Shown: piece after piece, positions 44,084-53,551 of the stretch
Layout: the number at the start of each line of letters is the position of its first letter
How positions within the stretch are numbered: the first letter of the stretch is position 1
Origin: Mucilaginibacter sp. UR6-11
Lineage (GTDB): Bacteria > Bacteroidota > Bacteroidia > Sphingobacteriales > Sphingobacteriaceae
NCBI RefSeq assembly: GCF_020880695.1
Contig: NZ_JAJIWO010000002.1
Span: 248,001 to 312,000, forward strand
DNA: 64,000 nucleotides
Direction: 5' to 3'
Position numbers and translations under genes: made by a program
The notes under the pieces: generated by a model
Seen by the model: the letters and a program-made list of their open reading frames with translations, nothing else
Databases searched by the model: none
Told to the model about the DNA's origin: nothing

Positions 44084-45577
44084 TTACTTTATCAAATGTT
44101 TTAGCTGTATGACTTCTTTTTCATCAAGAAAACGCCAGCGGCCGCGTGGCAGATCTTTTTTAGTAAGGTTGGCATATACCACCCTGTCTAATTTCACCAC
44201 TTCGTAGCCCAGGTGTTCAAACATACGGCGTACAATGCGGTTTTTGCCGCTATGGATCTGCACGCCTACTTCTTTTTTTGTACCGCCGGTTACATATGAC
44301 ACCGAGTCTGGCTTTATCGGGCCGTCTTCAAGCTCCAGGCCAAATAGTAATTTATTCAGGTCGCCCTGAGCCAGGCTTTTGCTTAGCTCAACATGGTACA
44401 ATTTAGTAATGTTACTGCGCGGATGCGAAAGTTTATCTGCCAGGTCGCCATCATTGGTCATTAATAATAACCCCGTTGTATTACGGTCAAGCCTGCCGAT
44501 AGGATAGATCCGCTCGCGGCTGGCTTTTTCAACCAACTGCATTACGGTACGCCGTTCCTGTGGATCGTCAGTAGTGGTAATGTAGTCTTTGGGTTTATTT
44601 AACAAAACGTAAACGTTCTTCTCGCGTTTAAGAGTTTCCCCGTTATAACGGATCTCATCCTTCATCGGGTCAACTTTCAAACCCAGCTCATTCACAACCT
44701 CACCATTAACAGATACCACACCTGCAATGATTAGTTCATCAGCCTTACGGCGTGAGCAGATGCCAGCATTGGCTATATACCGATTAAGGCGGATCAGCCC
44801 GTCATCCGCTGCTTTTTTTGCAGGTTTTTTTGCACGAAGTGTTTTTACGGGTGCATCCCTGTCACGGGTTATTTTATCATAAACAGGTTTTCGGGCCGGG
44901 GCATCATCATCATCCCGTTTTTTATAACCTATCGTTGGTCTCGAACTAAATTTACGGTCGCCGGCGGGTTTATCACCAAACGTACCTTTTGGTTTGTCGC
45001 CAAAATCGGCACCTGTTGGCTTCCTGTTTCTTGGTGCGTCACTGCCAAAGCTTCTTTTTGGACGATCATCGTCAAAACTCTTTTTCGGACGTTCGTCACT
45101 AAAGCTCTTTTTGGGGCGATCTTCGTCACCTGCGCTTCTGCCGGAGTAGGGTTTGCTGCGTGGTGAAAATTCTTTCTTATCACCACCAAAACTTCTTTTC
45201 GGTCTGTCTTCTTCGCTGCCGGTTGGGCGGCCAGTGTAGGGTTTATTACGTGGTGCAAAGCTTTTCTTTTCGCCGGCCGGCTCACCGCCGCCGTATGCTC
45301 TTTTTGGTCTTTCTTCCTCTCCGTTACCGGTTGGGCGGCCAGAGTATGGCTTGCGCGGACCGAAACTTTTCTTTTCGGCACCCGATGAAAAAGAACTGCG
45401 CTCGGCGGCAGGGCCGCTGCTGTATCTTTTTTTAGTGCTGTCATTGCCGGATTTGTCGGCGCTTCTTGAAGACTTGCCGCGGGGGGCAGAAGCTCGTTTA
45501 TTGTCGCTGCTTTTTGAAGGACCTTTTGATTTGCCATTCCGGTCATCGCGACTGTTTGTTGGTCTTTTAAATACCAT
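44084..45577 (-). CDS. rluB: rRNA pseudouridine synthase (RluB/RsuA type) with long repetitive N-terminal tail
   Basis: 497 aa, about twice the family length. Residues about 1-245 are a low-complexity, highly charged tail with repeated R-P-K-[RK]-S-F-G/D units (for example RPKRAYGG, RPKRSFGG, RPKKSFSD, RPKKSFDD, RPKRSFGS) and Gly/Arg/Ser/Pro bias. An S4 domain follows (LNRYIANAGICSRRKADELI near 265-284), then the catalytic core with GRLDRNTTGLLLMTNDG near 360-376 (Asp nucleophile) and the final RMFEHLGYEVVKLDRV. It modifies a uridine in 23S or 16S rRNA. The tail is probably RNA binding. The symbol rests on general similarity; rsuA-type specificity cannot be excluded. Confidence 0.9.
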   Translation of the reverse strand: MVFKRPTNSRDDRNGKSKGPSKSSDNKRASAPRGKSSRSADKSGNDSTKKRYSSGPAAERSSFSSGAEKKSFGPRKPYSGRPTGNGEEERPKRAYGGGEPAGEKKSFAPRNKPYTGRPTGSEEDRPKRSFGGDKKEFSPRSKPYSGRSAGDEDRPKKSFSDERPKKSFDDDRPKRSFGSDAPRNRKPTGADFGDKPKGTFGDKPAGDRKFSSRPTIGYKKRDDDDAPARKPVYDKITRDRDAPVKTLRAKKPAKKAADDGLIRLNRYIANAGICSRRKADELIIAGVVSVNGEVVNELGLKVDPMKDEIRYNGETLKREKNVYVLLNKPKDYITTTDDPQERRTVMQLVEKASRERIYPIGRLDRNTTGLLLMTNDGDLADKLSHPRSNITKLYHVELSKSLAQGDLNKLLFGLELEDGPIKPDSVSYVTGGTKKEVGVQIHSGKNRIVRRMFEHLGYEVVKLDRVVYANLTKKDLPRGRWRFLDEKEVIQLKHLIK

Positions 45578-45677
45578 AGTTTTTTAGTTTGCGCTTTCGC
45601 AGCGTGAGGGTCAAAAGTACGTTTTTCAAGCCGTTTTTTTATAGTTTTTTCAACTTTTTTCACCGGTCTAAAAACTG

Positions 45678-45697
45678 CGTTTAAACCCCTTTAAACG
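45678..45697. promoter_or_regulatory. Palindrome upstream of the transglycosylase and pseudouridine synthase genes
   Basis: CGTTTAAA (45678-45685), spacer CCCC, and its exact complement (45690-45697). It lies in the divergent intergenic region, about 55 bases upstream of the -33 box of the transglycosylase promoter. It could be an operator or a hairpin. Confidence 0.45.
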
Positions 45698-45749
45698 TCG
45701 ATTTTTAAACTATTTTTAAATTCTCAAAACACTAAGGGGGTCTTAAGTG

Positions 45750-45781
45750 TTTGACAATCTGCTTTGTATACCGTACCTTTG
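45750..45781 (+). promoter_or_regulatory. Near-ideal Bacteroidota promoter of the lytic transglycosylase gene
   Basis: TTTG at 45750-45753, a 20-base spacer, and TACCTTTG at 45774-45781 match both elements of the primary-sigma promoter. Transcription is predicted to start near 45787. The translation start at 45747 that a six-frame reading would favour lies inside this promoter and is rejected. Confidence 0.85.
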
Positions 45782-45797
45782 TACAACATTTACCAAA

Positions 45798-46583
45798 ATG
45801 GATTGTTCTATGAATAGAAAAAAAATGATTAACAAACACTTAATTACGTGCTCCGTAATAGTCGTGCTGGCTGTCATTTTCAAGCTTAACATTTGCAGCA
45901 CTATTATTGCAAAATCCAGGCCAAAAACGGCCACTTTTACCACTAAGTTTATCTCTGATAATAATGTTACCGCGGCTGGTTACAGTTTCGCAAACGAATC
46001 TATTCCGACGAGTGAGGCAGTATACCGCAAAATGCAGTATTCACTAAAAAAGCACAACTACCGCACTATTCATTCGCACATTCTGCAAATCAAGGCCGAA
46101 AGATTATTTCCAATAATTGAGCCAATTTTAAAAGCCTACGGAATTCCTGAAGATTTTAAATATTTGCCATTGGTCGAGTCGGGTTTAAAAGAAGGCACCT
46201 CATCAAAAGGCGCGTCAGGTTTGTGGCAATTTATGCCGGGTACTGCACGCACCTATGGTTTAAAGGTCGGTCATGGTATTGATGAGCGCTTAAATATCCG
46301 CAAGGCAACAATTGCCGCCTGCAGGTATATTAAAGAGCTGCACGGCGAGTTTAAAAGCTGGACCCTTGCGGCCGCAGCTTATAACAACGGCTCAATTAAA
46401 TTAGCCAAAGCCATTAACAGCCAAAGCGAAGACAACTACTTTAGGATGAAGTTAAACCGCGAAACGGGCAATTATGTGTACAACCTTATTGCCATGAAAG
46501 CTATTATCGCTAATCCAAAACAGTATGGTTACAACAATTACTATAGCTATTTACAGCCTAAAAACTTTATTGCTTACAACTAA
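45798..46583 (+). CDS. Exported lytic transglycosylase (MltD/Slt-like domain)
   Basis: 261 aa from ATG 45798; ATGs at 45810 and 45825 are also possible. Signal or anchor segment about 13-30 (ITCSVIVVLAVIFKL). The transglycosylase domain lies near 105-225: YLPLVESGLKEG contains the catalytic Glu (ES motif), GLWQFMPGTARTYGL and ERLNIRKATIAACRYI follow, and AAAAYNNG marks the end of the active site. It cuts peptidoglycan to release anhydro-muropeptides. No LysM repeats, unlike MltD. The start is fixed by the promoter upstream. Confidence 0.92.
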   Translation: MDCSMNRKKMINKHLITCSVIVVLAVIFKLNICSTIIAKSRPKTATFTTKFISDNNVTAAGYSFANESIPTSEAVYRKMQYSLKKHNYRTIHSHILQIKAERLFPIIEPILKAYGIPEDFKYLPLVESGLKEGTSSKGASGLWQFMPGTARTYGLKVGHGIDERLNIRKATIAACRYIKELHGEFKSWTLAAAAYNNGSIKLAKAINSQSEDNYFRMKLNRETGNYVYNLIAMKAIIANPKQYGYNNYYSYLQPKNFIAYN

Positions 46584-46618
46584 CACGTAACAGTAAAATT
46601 TTATTACGGAGCACCACC

Positions 46619-46655
46619 AGCCCGGCCTGTCCAGATGACAGATCGGGCTTTTTTG
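46619..46655 (+). terminator. Terminator of the lytic transglycosylase gene
   Basis: AGCCCG and CGGGCT arms with an inner GTC/GAC pairing (stem 46619-46624 with 46644-46649), followed by six T. It stands 36 bases past the stop codon and just before the uvrA promoter. Confidence 0.85.
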
Positions 46656-46657
46656 TT

Positions 46658-46719
46658 TATATTTGCGTAAAATTTTAGCAATTTAAATAAAGACGAAACC
46701 AACCCCATTGGTTGGGGTT
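46658..46719 (+). promoter_or_regulatory. uvrA -7 box and hairpin-forming leader
   Basis: TATATTTG at 46658-46665 matches the -7 consensus, with no good -33. The leader then holds two alternative stems that share bases: CCAA/TTGG (46699-46702 with 46708-46711) and AACCCC/GGGGTT (46701-46706 with 46714-46719), ending 23 bases before the ATG. Any control by this leader is a guess. Confidence 0.4.
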
Positions 46720-46741
46720 TATATACTGCCACTAATAATAT

Positions 46742-49585
46742 ATGAGCAAAAAAACTATTGATCTGGGCGAGCAAAGTGAAGTTGAAGTTTACGGAGCCCG
46801 GGTACATAATCTAAAAAACATTGATGTTTCTTTTCCGCGTAACCAGCTGGTGGTTATTACCGGTTTAAGTGGCAGTGGTAAATCATCTTTAGCATTTGAC
46901 ACGATCTATGCCGAAGGGCAGCGCCGTTATATGGAAACCTTTTCGGCCTACTCGCGCCAGTTTATGGGCGGTATGGAACGCCCGGACGTAGATAAGGTAT
47001 CAGGCCTGAGCCCCGTAATCGCTATCGAACAAAAAACCACCAGTAAAAATCCGCGCTCTACCGTAGGTACTATTACCGAGATCTATGATTTTATGCGCCT
47101 GCTGTTTGCCCGTACAGGCGATGCCTACTCGTATGTCAGCGGTGAGAAGATGGAGCGGATGAGCGAAGACCAGATCCTGAAGACTATTTTTGAACGGTTT
47201 GACGGCCAGCCTATAAATATATTGGCCCCCGTTGTTAAAGCACGCAAGGGCCATTACCGCGAGTTGTTTGAACAGATCCGTAAGCAGGGGTATTTAAAGG
47301 TTTGGATTGACGGTGACATTGCCGACGTTGAACCTAAAATGCAGCTTGACCGCTATAAAATTCATGATATCGATATCGTGGTTGACCGCCTGGTTGTAAG
47401 CGAGGCCGATAGCAAACGATTATACACATCCATACAGGCCGCGTTAAAGATCGCCAAAGGCATTATCCGCATAGGCGATAAGGATAACAACGTAGCTTAC
47501 TTTAGTAAATATTTGATGGACCCGGTTTCGGGGATCTCTTATGATGAGCCGCAGCCTAATACTTTTTCATTTAATTCGCCTTATGGCGCCTGCGAGAAGT
47601 GTAACGGCCTGGGTTATATTTTCGAGGTCGATGAAGCCTCGGTTATCCCTAATCCTAAATTAAGCATCCTGAACGGCGGGCTTGCCCCATTGGGCGAATA
47701 CCGCGAAACCTGGATCTTCCAGGTATTAAAAGCATTGGGTAAAAAGTTTGAGTTTTCTTTATCCACGCCAATAGAGAAATTAGAGAAAGACAAGCTGGAT
47801 ATTATCCTTAACGGCACCAATGAAATGGTAACCGTTTCTGTTGAATATAACAAGTGGAATGTACAAAGCTACCAGATCACTTTTGACGGCATTATAAGGA
47901 TGCTGGAAGAACAGCAGGAGCGCCGCGGTGACGAAGGCATGGATGACATGGAAAACTATCGGGTGCTAAAAACCTGCCCGGTATGTGATGGTGCAAGACT
48001 GAAAAAAGAATCGTTAAACTTCAAGGTCGATCATAAAAACATATTCGAGCTGTCCATTATGGATATCCGCACGTTGCAGGAATGGTTTGAAAACCTGGAA
48101 GACAGGTTAACAGAACGTCAGAACGTTATCGCCAAAGAAATTTTAAAAGAAATTCGCGCACGTATAGTGTTTTTGATGGATGTGGGGCTTAGTTATTTAA
48201 CGCTGGACCGTACAGCAAAAACGCTGTCGGGCGGTGAAGCGCAGCGAATCAGGCTGGCTACCCAAATAGGCTCGCAGCTAATGAATGTGATGTACATTTT
48301 GGACGAGCCCAGCATTGGCTTGCACCAACGCGACAACGAACGCCTGATAAATGCTCTTAAAAACTTGCGCGACCTGGGTAACACCGTATTAGTTGTTGAG
48401 CATGATAAGGACATGATCCTGGAAGCCGACCACGTTATCGACATGGGCCCGGCGGCCGGCGTTCACGGCGGGCAGATTGTGGCACAGGGTACCCCGGCCG
48501 AGTTAATGAAGCATCACACACTTACTACGTCATATATTAACGGTGAGCGCGAGATTGCCATACCAAAAAAACGTCGCGAGGGTAATGGCAAAACATTAGC
48601 CTTAAAAAAAGCAACCGGGCATAACTTAAAAAAGGTTAGCGCTGAGTTTCCGCTGGGTAAGCTGATTGGCATTACCGGTGTATCCGGCAGTGGCAAATCA
48701 AGTTTGATCACCGAAACACTTTACCCTATCCTGAACCATCATTTTTTCAGGGCGAAGAAACACCCGCTGCCTTATGAAAAGATTGAAGGGTTAGAAAATA
48801 TTGATAAAGTAATTGAGATAGACCAGACCGCTATTGGCCGTACACCGCGGTCGAACCCGGCAACATATACCGGTGTATTCTCTGATATCCGTAATTTATA
48901 TGTTGCGTTGCCTGAATCGAGGATCCGTGGCTATAAACCGGGCCGCTTCTCATTCAATGTAAAAGGCGGACGTTGCGAAACCTGCCAGGGCGCCGGCATG
49001 AAAGTTATTGAAATGAACTTTTTACCGGATGTACAGGTGCCTTGCGAAGAATGCGGCGGCCGGAGATACAACAGGGAAACACTGGAAGTGCGCTACAAAG
49101 GCAAATCAATAAGCGATGTGCTGGATATGAGTATTGAGGATGCCGTGCCGTTTTTTGAGCATATCCCGTCTATCTATCGTAAGGTAAAAACCTTGTTGGA
49201 TGTGGGTCTGGGTTATATCCGTTTGGGGCAGTCGTCAACCACGTTGTCGGGCGGCGAGGCGCAACGCGTAAAACTGGCCACCGAGCTTTCAAAAAAAGAC
49301 ACGGGCAATACTTTCTACATATTGGACGAACCTACAACCGGCTTACACTTTGAGGACATTAACGTGCTGTTAGGCGTCCTATACCAATTGGTTGATAAGG
49401 GTAATACCGTGCTGGTTATCGAGCATAACCTGGATGTTATTAAAGTGGTTGACCATGTTATTGATTTGGGCCCCGAAGGCGGATCGGGCGGCGGCAATAT
49501 CCTGTTCTCGGGTACGCCTGAGGGCTTGTGTAAAGTAAAAAATAGTTTTACCGGGCAGTTCCTGAAAAAGGAAATGGGTTTGTAA
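46742..49585 (+). CDS. uvrA: UvrABC excinuclease subunit A
   Basis: 947 aa, standard length. Damage-recognition ATPase of nucleotide excision repair. Two ABC modules: Walker [10 protein letters not shown] (41-49) and GVSGSGKSS near 645-653; signatures [18 protein letters not shown] and [17 protein letters not shown]; Walker [10 protein letters not shown] and ILDEPTTGL. Zinc modules are visible as CEKCNGLGY near 280, CPVCDGARL near 412 and CETCQGAG...CEECGG near 740-765. Complete and apparently intact. Stands alone, as is usual outside uvrB operons. Confidence 0.98.
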   Translation: MSKKTIDLGEQSEVEVYGARVHNLKNIDVSFPRNQLVVITGLSGSGKSSLAFDTIYAEGQRRYMETFSAYSRQFMGGMERPDVDKVSGLSPVIAIEQKTTSKNPRSTVGTITEIYDFMRLLFARTGDAYSYVSGEKMERMSEDQILKTIFERFDGQPINILAPVVKARKGHYRELFEQIRKQGYLKVWIDGDIADVEPKMQLDRYKIHDIDIVVDRLVVSEADSKRLYTSIQAALKIAKGIIRIGDKDNNVAYFSKYLMDPVSGISYDEPQPNTFSFNSPYGACEKCNGLGYIFEVDEASVIPNPKLSILNGGLAPLGEYRETWIFQVLKALGKKFEFSLSTPIEKLEKDKLDIILNGTNEMVTVSVEYNKWNVQSYQITFDGIIRMLEEQQERRGDEGMDDMENYRVLKTCPVCDGARLKKESLNFKVDHKNIFELSIMDIRTLQEWFENLEDRLTERQNVIAKEILKEIRARIVFLMDVGLSYLTLDRTAKTLSGGEAQRIRLATQIGSQLMNVMYILDEPSIGLHQRDNERLINALKNLRDLGNTVLVVEHDKDMILEADHVIDMGPAAGVHGGQIVAQGTPAELMKHHTLTTSYINGEREIAIPKKRREGNGKTLALKKATGHNLKKVSAEFPLGKLIGITGVSGSGKSSLITETLYPILNHHFFRAKKHPLPYEKIEGLENIDKVIEIDQTAIGRTPRSNPATYTGVFSDIRNLYVALPESRIRGYKPGRFSFNVKGGRCETCQGAGMKVIEMNFLPDVQVPCEECGGRRYNRETLEVRYKGKSISDVLDMSIEDAVPFFEHIPSIYRKVKTLLDVGLGYIRLGQSSTTLSGGEAQRVKLATELSKKDTGNTFYILDEPTTGLHFEDINVLLGVLYQLVDKGNTVLVIEHNLDVIKVVDHVIDLGPEGGSGGGNILFSGTPEGLCKVKNSFTGQFLKKEMGL

Positions 49586-49676
49586 CTTATCTGTACCTGA
49601 GCATTGAAAAACGAGGTATAAGGAAGGAGGCTTATCGAAGAATGAAAAGATTTCTAACTAGGGCCGGGAAGATTAT

Positions 49677-50171
49677 TTATACAGGCGAAGTATCAATACG
49701 GCCGGTTTGCCCTCTTTTTGACCGTTGGGTAATCAGGTAATCAATAAACAACAATGTACCGGCAATAATTATCGTCATAAAATATATGGGCGGTATGGCG
49801 TTGATATGATTTGACAAGCTTAAGGTAGGATTTTGGGTTGATGCCGGGCGCCCGGCCGGATTGGATAAACCAATCAATATCAAAAAGACTGCAACCATTG
49901 CCGCAATGCCATACCATGCTTTGCTGGTGATTATTGGTTTGTAAATATTTGCAGGCCGGGCTTTTATTGCTATCTGCGCCATTACAGTTATTGTAAAGTC
50001 AAATGCCGGGCTTTCAGTCGGCTGCCGTTGTAAAATGGATTTTAATACCGCTTCGCGCTGTACATCAGCGTGTATGCTGTTCATTATACTACCGGTAAAG
50101 TTAACGGCTGCTTTATCCTCAGCAGCAAGCTTTATAACTTTTTTAAAGGCGTCTTTTTTATTAGCTCTCAT
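49677..50171 (-). CDS. Membrane partner of the ECF sigma factor (candidate anti-sigma factor)
   Basis: 164 aa from ATG 50171. A cytoplasmic helical N-terminus of about 75 residues (FTGSIMNSIHADVQREAVLK), two membrane segments (about 86-105 and 132-152) and a short basic tail. It overlaps the ECF sigma gene by 11 bases. Position and layout fit an anti-sigma factor, but there is no zinc-finger HxxxCxxC motif, so it would be of an unclassified type. Confidence 0.6.
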   Translation of the reverse strand: MRANKKDAFKKVIKLAAEDKAAVNFTGSIMNSIHADVQREAVLKSILQRQPTESPAFDFTITVMAQIAIKARPANIYKPIITSKAWYGIAAMVAVFLILIGLSNPAGRPASTQNPTLSLSNHINAIPPIYFMTIIIAGTLLFIDYLITQRSKRGQTGRIDTSPV

Positions 50172-50736
50172 CAATAACTTTCATTTCACTATCCAGCAAA
50201 AACTTTAAATCCCGCTCCAATACCTTACGGGCCCTGAACAATTTTATTTTAACATTTGGCTTTGACAGGCCCGTAATTTCTTCAATTTCTTTTACCGGTA
50301 AATCATTTATGTAATACAAGGTTACCAGTAAGGCGTCTGTCTGCGGTAGTTTCTGAATGGCCGCCTGTACATATTGCTTTACCTGTTTGGCCTGTAATTG
50401 CTCAAACTGCCCGGGCAAATGGTCCGCGATCTCGTCGGTATAATCGCTCATTGTTATCGTTTCAACCCGGTTTTCCTTTAACTTGGTAACAGCCGTACGG
50501 TAAGCTATTGTATACAACCAGGTTGAGAATTTTGATTTGCCCTCAAATTTATGGATCTGCTGATAAGCTTTTACAAAACATTCCTGGGCAAGGTCCCGGG
50601 CATTATCCTGGTCACGCAGAATTTTTATAGAGATACTATAAACCATGTCCTTATATTTATCAACAAGGAATGCGAAGGAATCCGGGTTTCCATTTTTAAC
50701 TTTTTCTATATAGTACCCGTCTTCGGTATGATCCAT
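50161..50736 (-). CDS. ECF-type RNA polymerase sigma factor
   Basis: 191 aa, normal for sigma-70 ECF factors. Region 2: FAFLVDKYKDMVYSISIKIL and DLAQECFVKAYQQIHKFEG..FSTWLYTIAYR near 15-85; region 4: QLPQTDALLVTLYYIND-like helices near 130-150 (KLPQTDALLVTLYY) and LPVKEIEEITGLSKPNVKIK near 151-170. Directs RNA polymerase to a small regulon. The membrane-protein gene following it by an 11-base overlap is its likely regulator. No target promoter is evident in the window. Confidence 0.95.
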   Translation of the reverse strand: MDHTEDGYYIEKVKNGNPDSFAFLVDKYKDMVYSISIKILRDQDNARDLAQECFVKAYQQIHKFEGKSKFSTWLYTIAYRTAVTKLKENRVETITMSDYTDEIADHLPGQFEQLQAKQVKQYVQAAIQKLPQTDALLVTLYYINDLPVKEIEEITGLSKPNVKIKLFRARKVLERDLKFLLDSEMKVIDES

Positions 50737-50866
50737 TATACATGAGACTGTAAAACGGCGAAAGTGGTTACAATAAAATTATTTTAAATATTCTGTATCC
50801 GGGTGGCGGTATTTCCGGTCATATGGGGTAAGCAGCTAAAGTTAGCGCTATAATAAAACTACGATT

Positions 50867-51205
50867 ATGCAGGAAGTTACCAGAGACGCCATAGTATCCA
50901 TTACCTTATTTGCCGCCGTGTTCGGCATGGTATATGTGTTTTTAATGACCCGCCACCGCGAGCGGATGAACATGTTAGAACGAAATTTAACTATACCCCC
51001 CTTCCCCAAAACAAACTATAATTTAGCAACCCTAAAATACGGTATGTTCCTGGTTGGGATAGCAATTGGTTTTTTAATGGGATCGGTATTACATACTTAT
51101 TGCGAAATTGAAGAAGGTATAAGCTATATATCCATGGTTTGCCTCTTCGGCGGATTCAGTTTGATATTAAGCTATATAATTATCAAAAAGCAAAAGCAAT
51201 CGTGA
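50867..51205 (+). CDS. DUF6249-type small membrane protein
   Basis: 112 aa with three hydrophobic segments (about 9-27, 58-75 and 85-106) and a basic MTRHRERMNMLERNL stretch after the first one, which is the look of DUF6249 proteins. These frequently sit beside ECF sigma genes in Bacteroidota, and here the gene is divergent from the sigma gene by 130 bases. Function unknown. Confidence 0.75.
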   Translation: MQEVTRDAIVSITLFAAVFGMVYVFLMTRHRERMNMLERNLTIPPFPKTNYNLATLKYGMFLVGIAIGFLMGSVLHTYCEIEEGISYISMVCLFGGFSLILSYIIIKKQKQS

Positions 51206-51305
51206 TCACTTAAGATCTCAAAATCAAATAAGCCAAGTTTAAATTACCCTGTAAAAGCACCATTTAAGTGCTTGCCGGCCACTTTTTGCCTAAAAAAAAT
51301 CAGCC

Positions 51306-53459
51306 ATGAAACTCATCATCAACCTTAAAATTATATTAACAGCAACCCTTATTTTTATTGGCTTTAACCTTTTTGCCCAGGATAAGACGCTAAAAGAAGT
51401 CGCCATTAAGGCTAACAAACCCACTATTAAGCAGGAAGCTGACCGCATTACCTACGACCTGCAGGCCGACCCCCAAAGTAAATTTAGCAGCGTGCTGGAA
51501 ATGATGCGCAAGGTGCCTTTTGTTACGGTGGATGGTAATGAAAACATTATGCTTAAAGGTAATACCAGCTATAAGATACTGATAAACGGCAAGCCATCAA
51601 GCCTGATGGAACGCGATGCCAAAAGCATATTACGCAGCATGCCGGCATCAACTATTCAGCGCATTGAGGTTTATACCACACCGCCGGCAAAATATGATGC
51701 CGAAGGGTTGGGTGGGATCATCAATATCATCACCAACAAAAAACTGGTTGATGGCTATAACGGCACCCTGAATATAAACGAACGTACCCCAACCGGCCCG
51801 GGCGCAGGTACATCTTTTACGGCAAAGGCCGGTAAGCTAGGGCTGTCGGTATTTGGCGGCGGCAACCTTACCGATAATCCAGCTACTACAACATTAAACA
51901 CCCGTACAACAACGGGCGCTAATCCAACAAACCTGATCCAGCAGGGCAGCACCCGCTCTGATAATAAAAACGGCTACCTGGGGACGGAGCTGAGTTATGA
52001 GATAAATCCTTATAACCTGGTGTCGGCGCAGTTTAATATTAACGGCAGCCGCAATAATGGCTTTAGCGATCAAGTATCTGTATTAAATCAAACCGTGGGC
52101 CCTATTGCCTACAATATAGGCAATGACAATGATGGCCGCGGGAAGGGTTTGGATGCCGGCGTAAACTACCAGCTGGGTTTTAAAAATGACCAGAAAAAAT
52201 TGCTGACATTTTCTTACCGCTATTTTAAGTATACAAACAGCAGCCATAATGATATTGCATTTAGCAATCGTGTTAATTATACCGATCCTGATTATAACCA
52301 GGATAACACCAGCAGCGCTTCCGAGCATACTGCACAAGTGGACCTGGTAAAAGGGTTTAAACAATGGACTGTTGAGGCAGGCGTAAAAAGTATTTTCAGG
52401 GATAACTCCAGCGATTTCCAGTCGAATGCGTTTAATCCTGTTACCGGCAACTTTGACCGCGTTACAGCTTTATCGAACACGTACAATAGCACCCAGAACA
52501 TATTGGCGGCCTATAATACCTGGCGGTACGCTTCAAAAAAATTAGAAGTTAAAGCCGGTGTCCGGTTAGAACATACTACTACCGACGCTGATTTTATTTC
52601 CACCTCGTCGGCAGCGCATCAACGATATTTGAATTTGCTGCCGTCAATAGCCATTAATATTCCTTTGGATGTTACCAGCGGCTTAAACCTGGGTTTTAGC
52701 CAGCGCTTAAAACGTCCGGGTATCAATAAATTAAATCCATTTGTCGATCGCTCGAACCCCAACTTTTATTCATCAGGCAACCCCGGGTTAAGCCGTTCTG
52801 TAGTGAGCGATCTGCGGCTGGGTTATAGCCTGTCAAAAAAAGCCAACTTTAATGTAAGCGTATTTTATGATTTCGGTAAAAACCTTGATCTGCTGGTATC
52901 AACGCTTGACCCGGCTACCAACGTAACTTACAGCACCTATAAAAACACCGGGTCGGTTTTTGGGATAGGCAATGCAATCGCCTTTAACTACCCGATAGCT
53001 AAAGGCTGGGACATCAGCATTAACACCAATTTCATGTATTTTAAGATAGAGGGCCCGGTTGATGGCGGAACAAGTAAGCAGAACTTTGTGGTTTTTAGCA
53101 GCACGTCATCTACCAATTACAACATAAATGATAGCTGGCGCGTGGGTGCATCCGTGTCTGTTAATGGCCGCAATCCAACCGGCTTACAGGGCTCGACTAA
53201 CGGTTCTTTAAGTCCGTCGGTTTATGCCAGTAAGCAGTTAATAAAAAATAAGCTGTCTTTATCGGCATCGGTCAGTAACCCATTTACTAAATACCGCAAC
53301 ACTATCACCGAAACCAAAGGCACTAACTTTGCACAAACGGTTACCAATCAAAACTATTTCCGGACATTTAACTTCAGCCTTAACTATAATTTTGGCAAGC
53401 TGAAGGAATCCATCAAGAAAACAAAAAGAGGCATCAATAATGATGACGGATCAAGATAA
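51306..53459 (+). CDS. Outer membrane beta-barrel protein, TonB-receptor-like (OMP_b-brl_3)
   Basis: 717 aa. Signal peptide near 1-24 (ends NLFAQ). A plug-like domain follows directly (LKGNTSYKILINGKPSSL near 82-99, SMPASTIQRIEVYTTPPAKY near 112-131, GGIINIITNKK near 136-146) with no carboxypeptidase-like domain in front, then a 14-or-more-strand barrel ending with FNFSLNYNFGKLKE and a charged tail. Fits the OMP_b-brl_3 family. The substrate is unknown. The next gene starts 92 bases after its stop. Confidence 0.9.
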   Translation: MKLIINLKIILTATLIFIGFNLFAQDKTLKEVAIKANKPTIKQEADRITYDLQADPQSKFSSVLEMMRKVPFVTVDGNENIMLKGNTSYKILINGKPSSLMERDAKSILRSMPASTIQRIEVYTTPPAKYDAEGLGGIINIITNKKLVDGYNGTLNINERTPTGPGAGTSFTAKAGKLGLSVFGGGNLTDNPATTTLNTRTTTGANPTNLIQQGSTRSDNKNGYLGTELSYEINPYNLVSAQFNINGSRNNGFSDQVSVLNQTVGPIAYNIGNDNDGRGKGLDAGVNYQLGFKNDQKKLLTFSYRYFKYTNSSHNDIAFSNRVNYTDPDYNQDNTSSASEHTAQVDLVKGFKQWTVEAGVKSIFRDNSSDFQSNAFNPVTGNFDRVTALSNTYNSTQNILAAYNTWRYASKKLEVKAGVRLEHTTTDADFISTSSAAHQRYLNLLPSIAINIPLDVTSGLNLGFSQRLKRPGINKLNPFVDRSNPNFYSSGNPGLSRSVVSDLRLGYSLSKKANFNVSVFYDFGKNLDLLVSTLDPATNVTYSTYKNTGSVFGIGNAIAFNYPIAKGWDISINTNFMYFKIEGPVDGGTSKQNFVVFSSTSSTNYNINDSWRVGASVSVNGRNPTGLQGSTNGSLSPSVYASKQLIKNKLSLSASVSNPFTKYRNTITETKGTNFAQTVTNQNYFRTFNFSLNYNFGKLKESIKKTKRGINNDDGSR

Positions 53460-53509
53460 GAGGGTGATTTAATGCAGCGTTGGATATAGCCCAACTATTT
53501 TTTATTGCT

Positions 53510-53534
53510 GATTTTATTACCTTGCAGTATAAAC
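53510..53534 (+). promoter_or_regulatory. Upstream element shared with the first lactonase gene
   Basis: A 25-nt block with one mismatch to 43986-44010 (minus strand), containing TACCTTGC. It ends 17 bases before the ATG at 53552. See that entry. Confidence 0.7.
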
Positions 53535-53551
53535 CAATTATGCTGCTTATC

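Noticed and set aside
44929..45663. 244-aa ORF in another frame of the pseudouridine synthase gene
   Set aside because: It arises from the repetitive composition of the tail-coding DNA; the used frame carries the S4 and catalytic domains.
45747..45797. Longer start of the lytic transglycosylase
   Set aside because: Overlaps the promoter TTTG-N20-TACCTTTG.
53480..53551. Longer N-terminus of the second lactonase
   Set aside because: Covers the shared upstream block and precedes a clear signal peptide at 53552.
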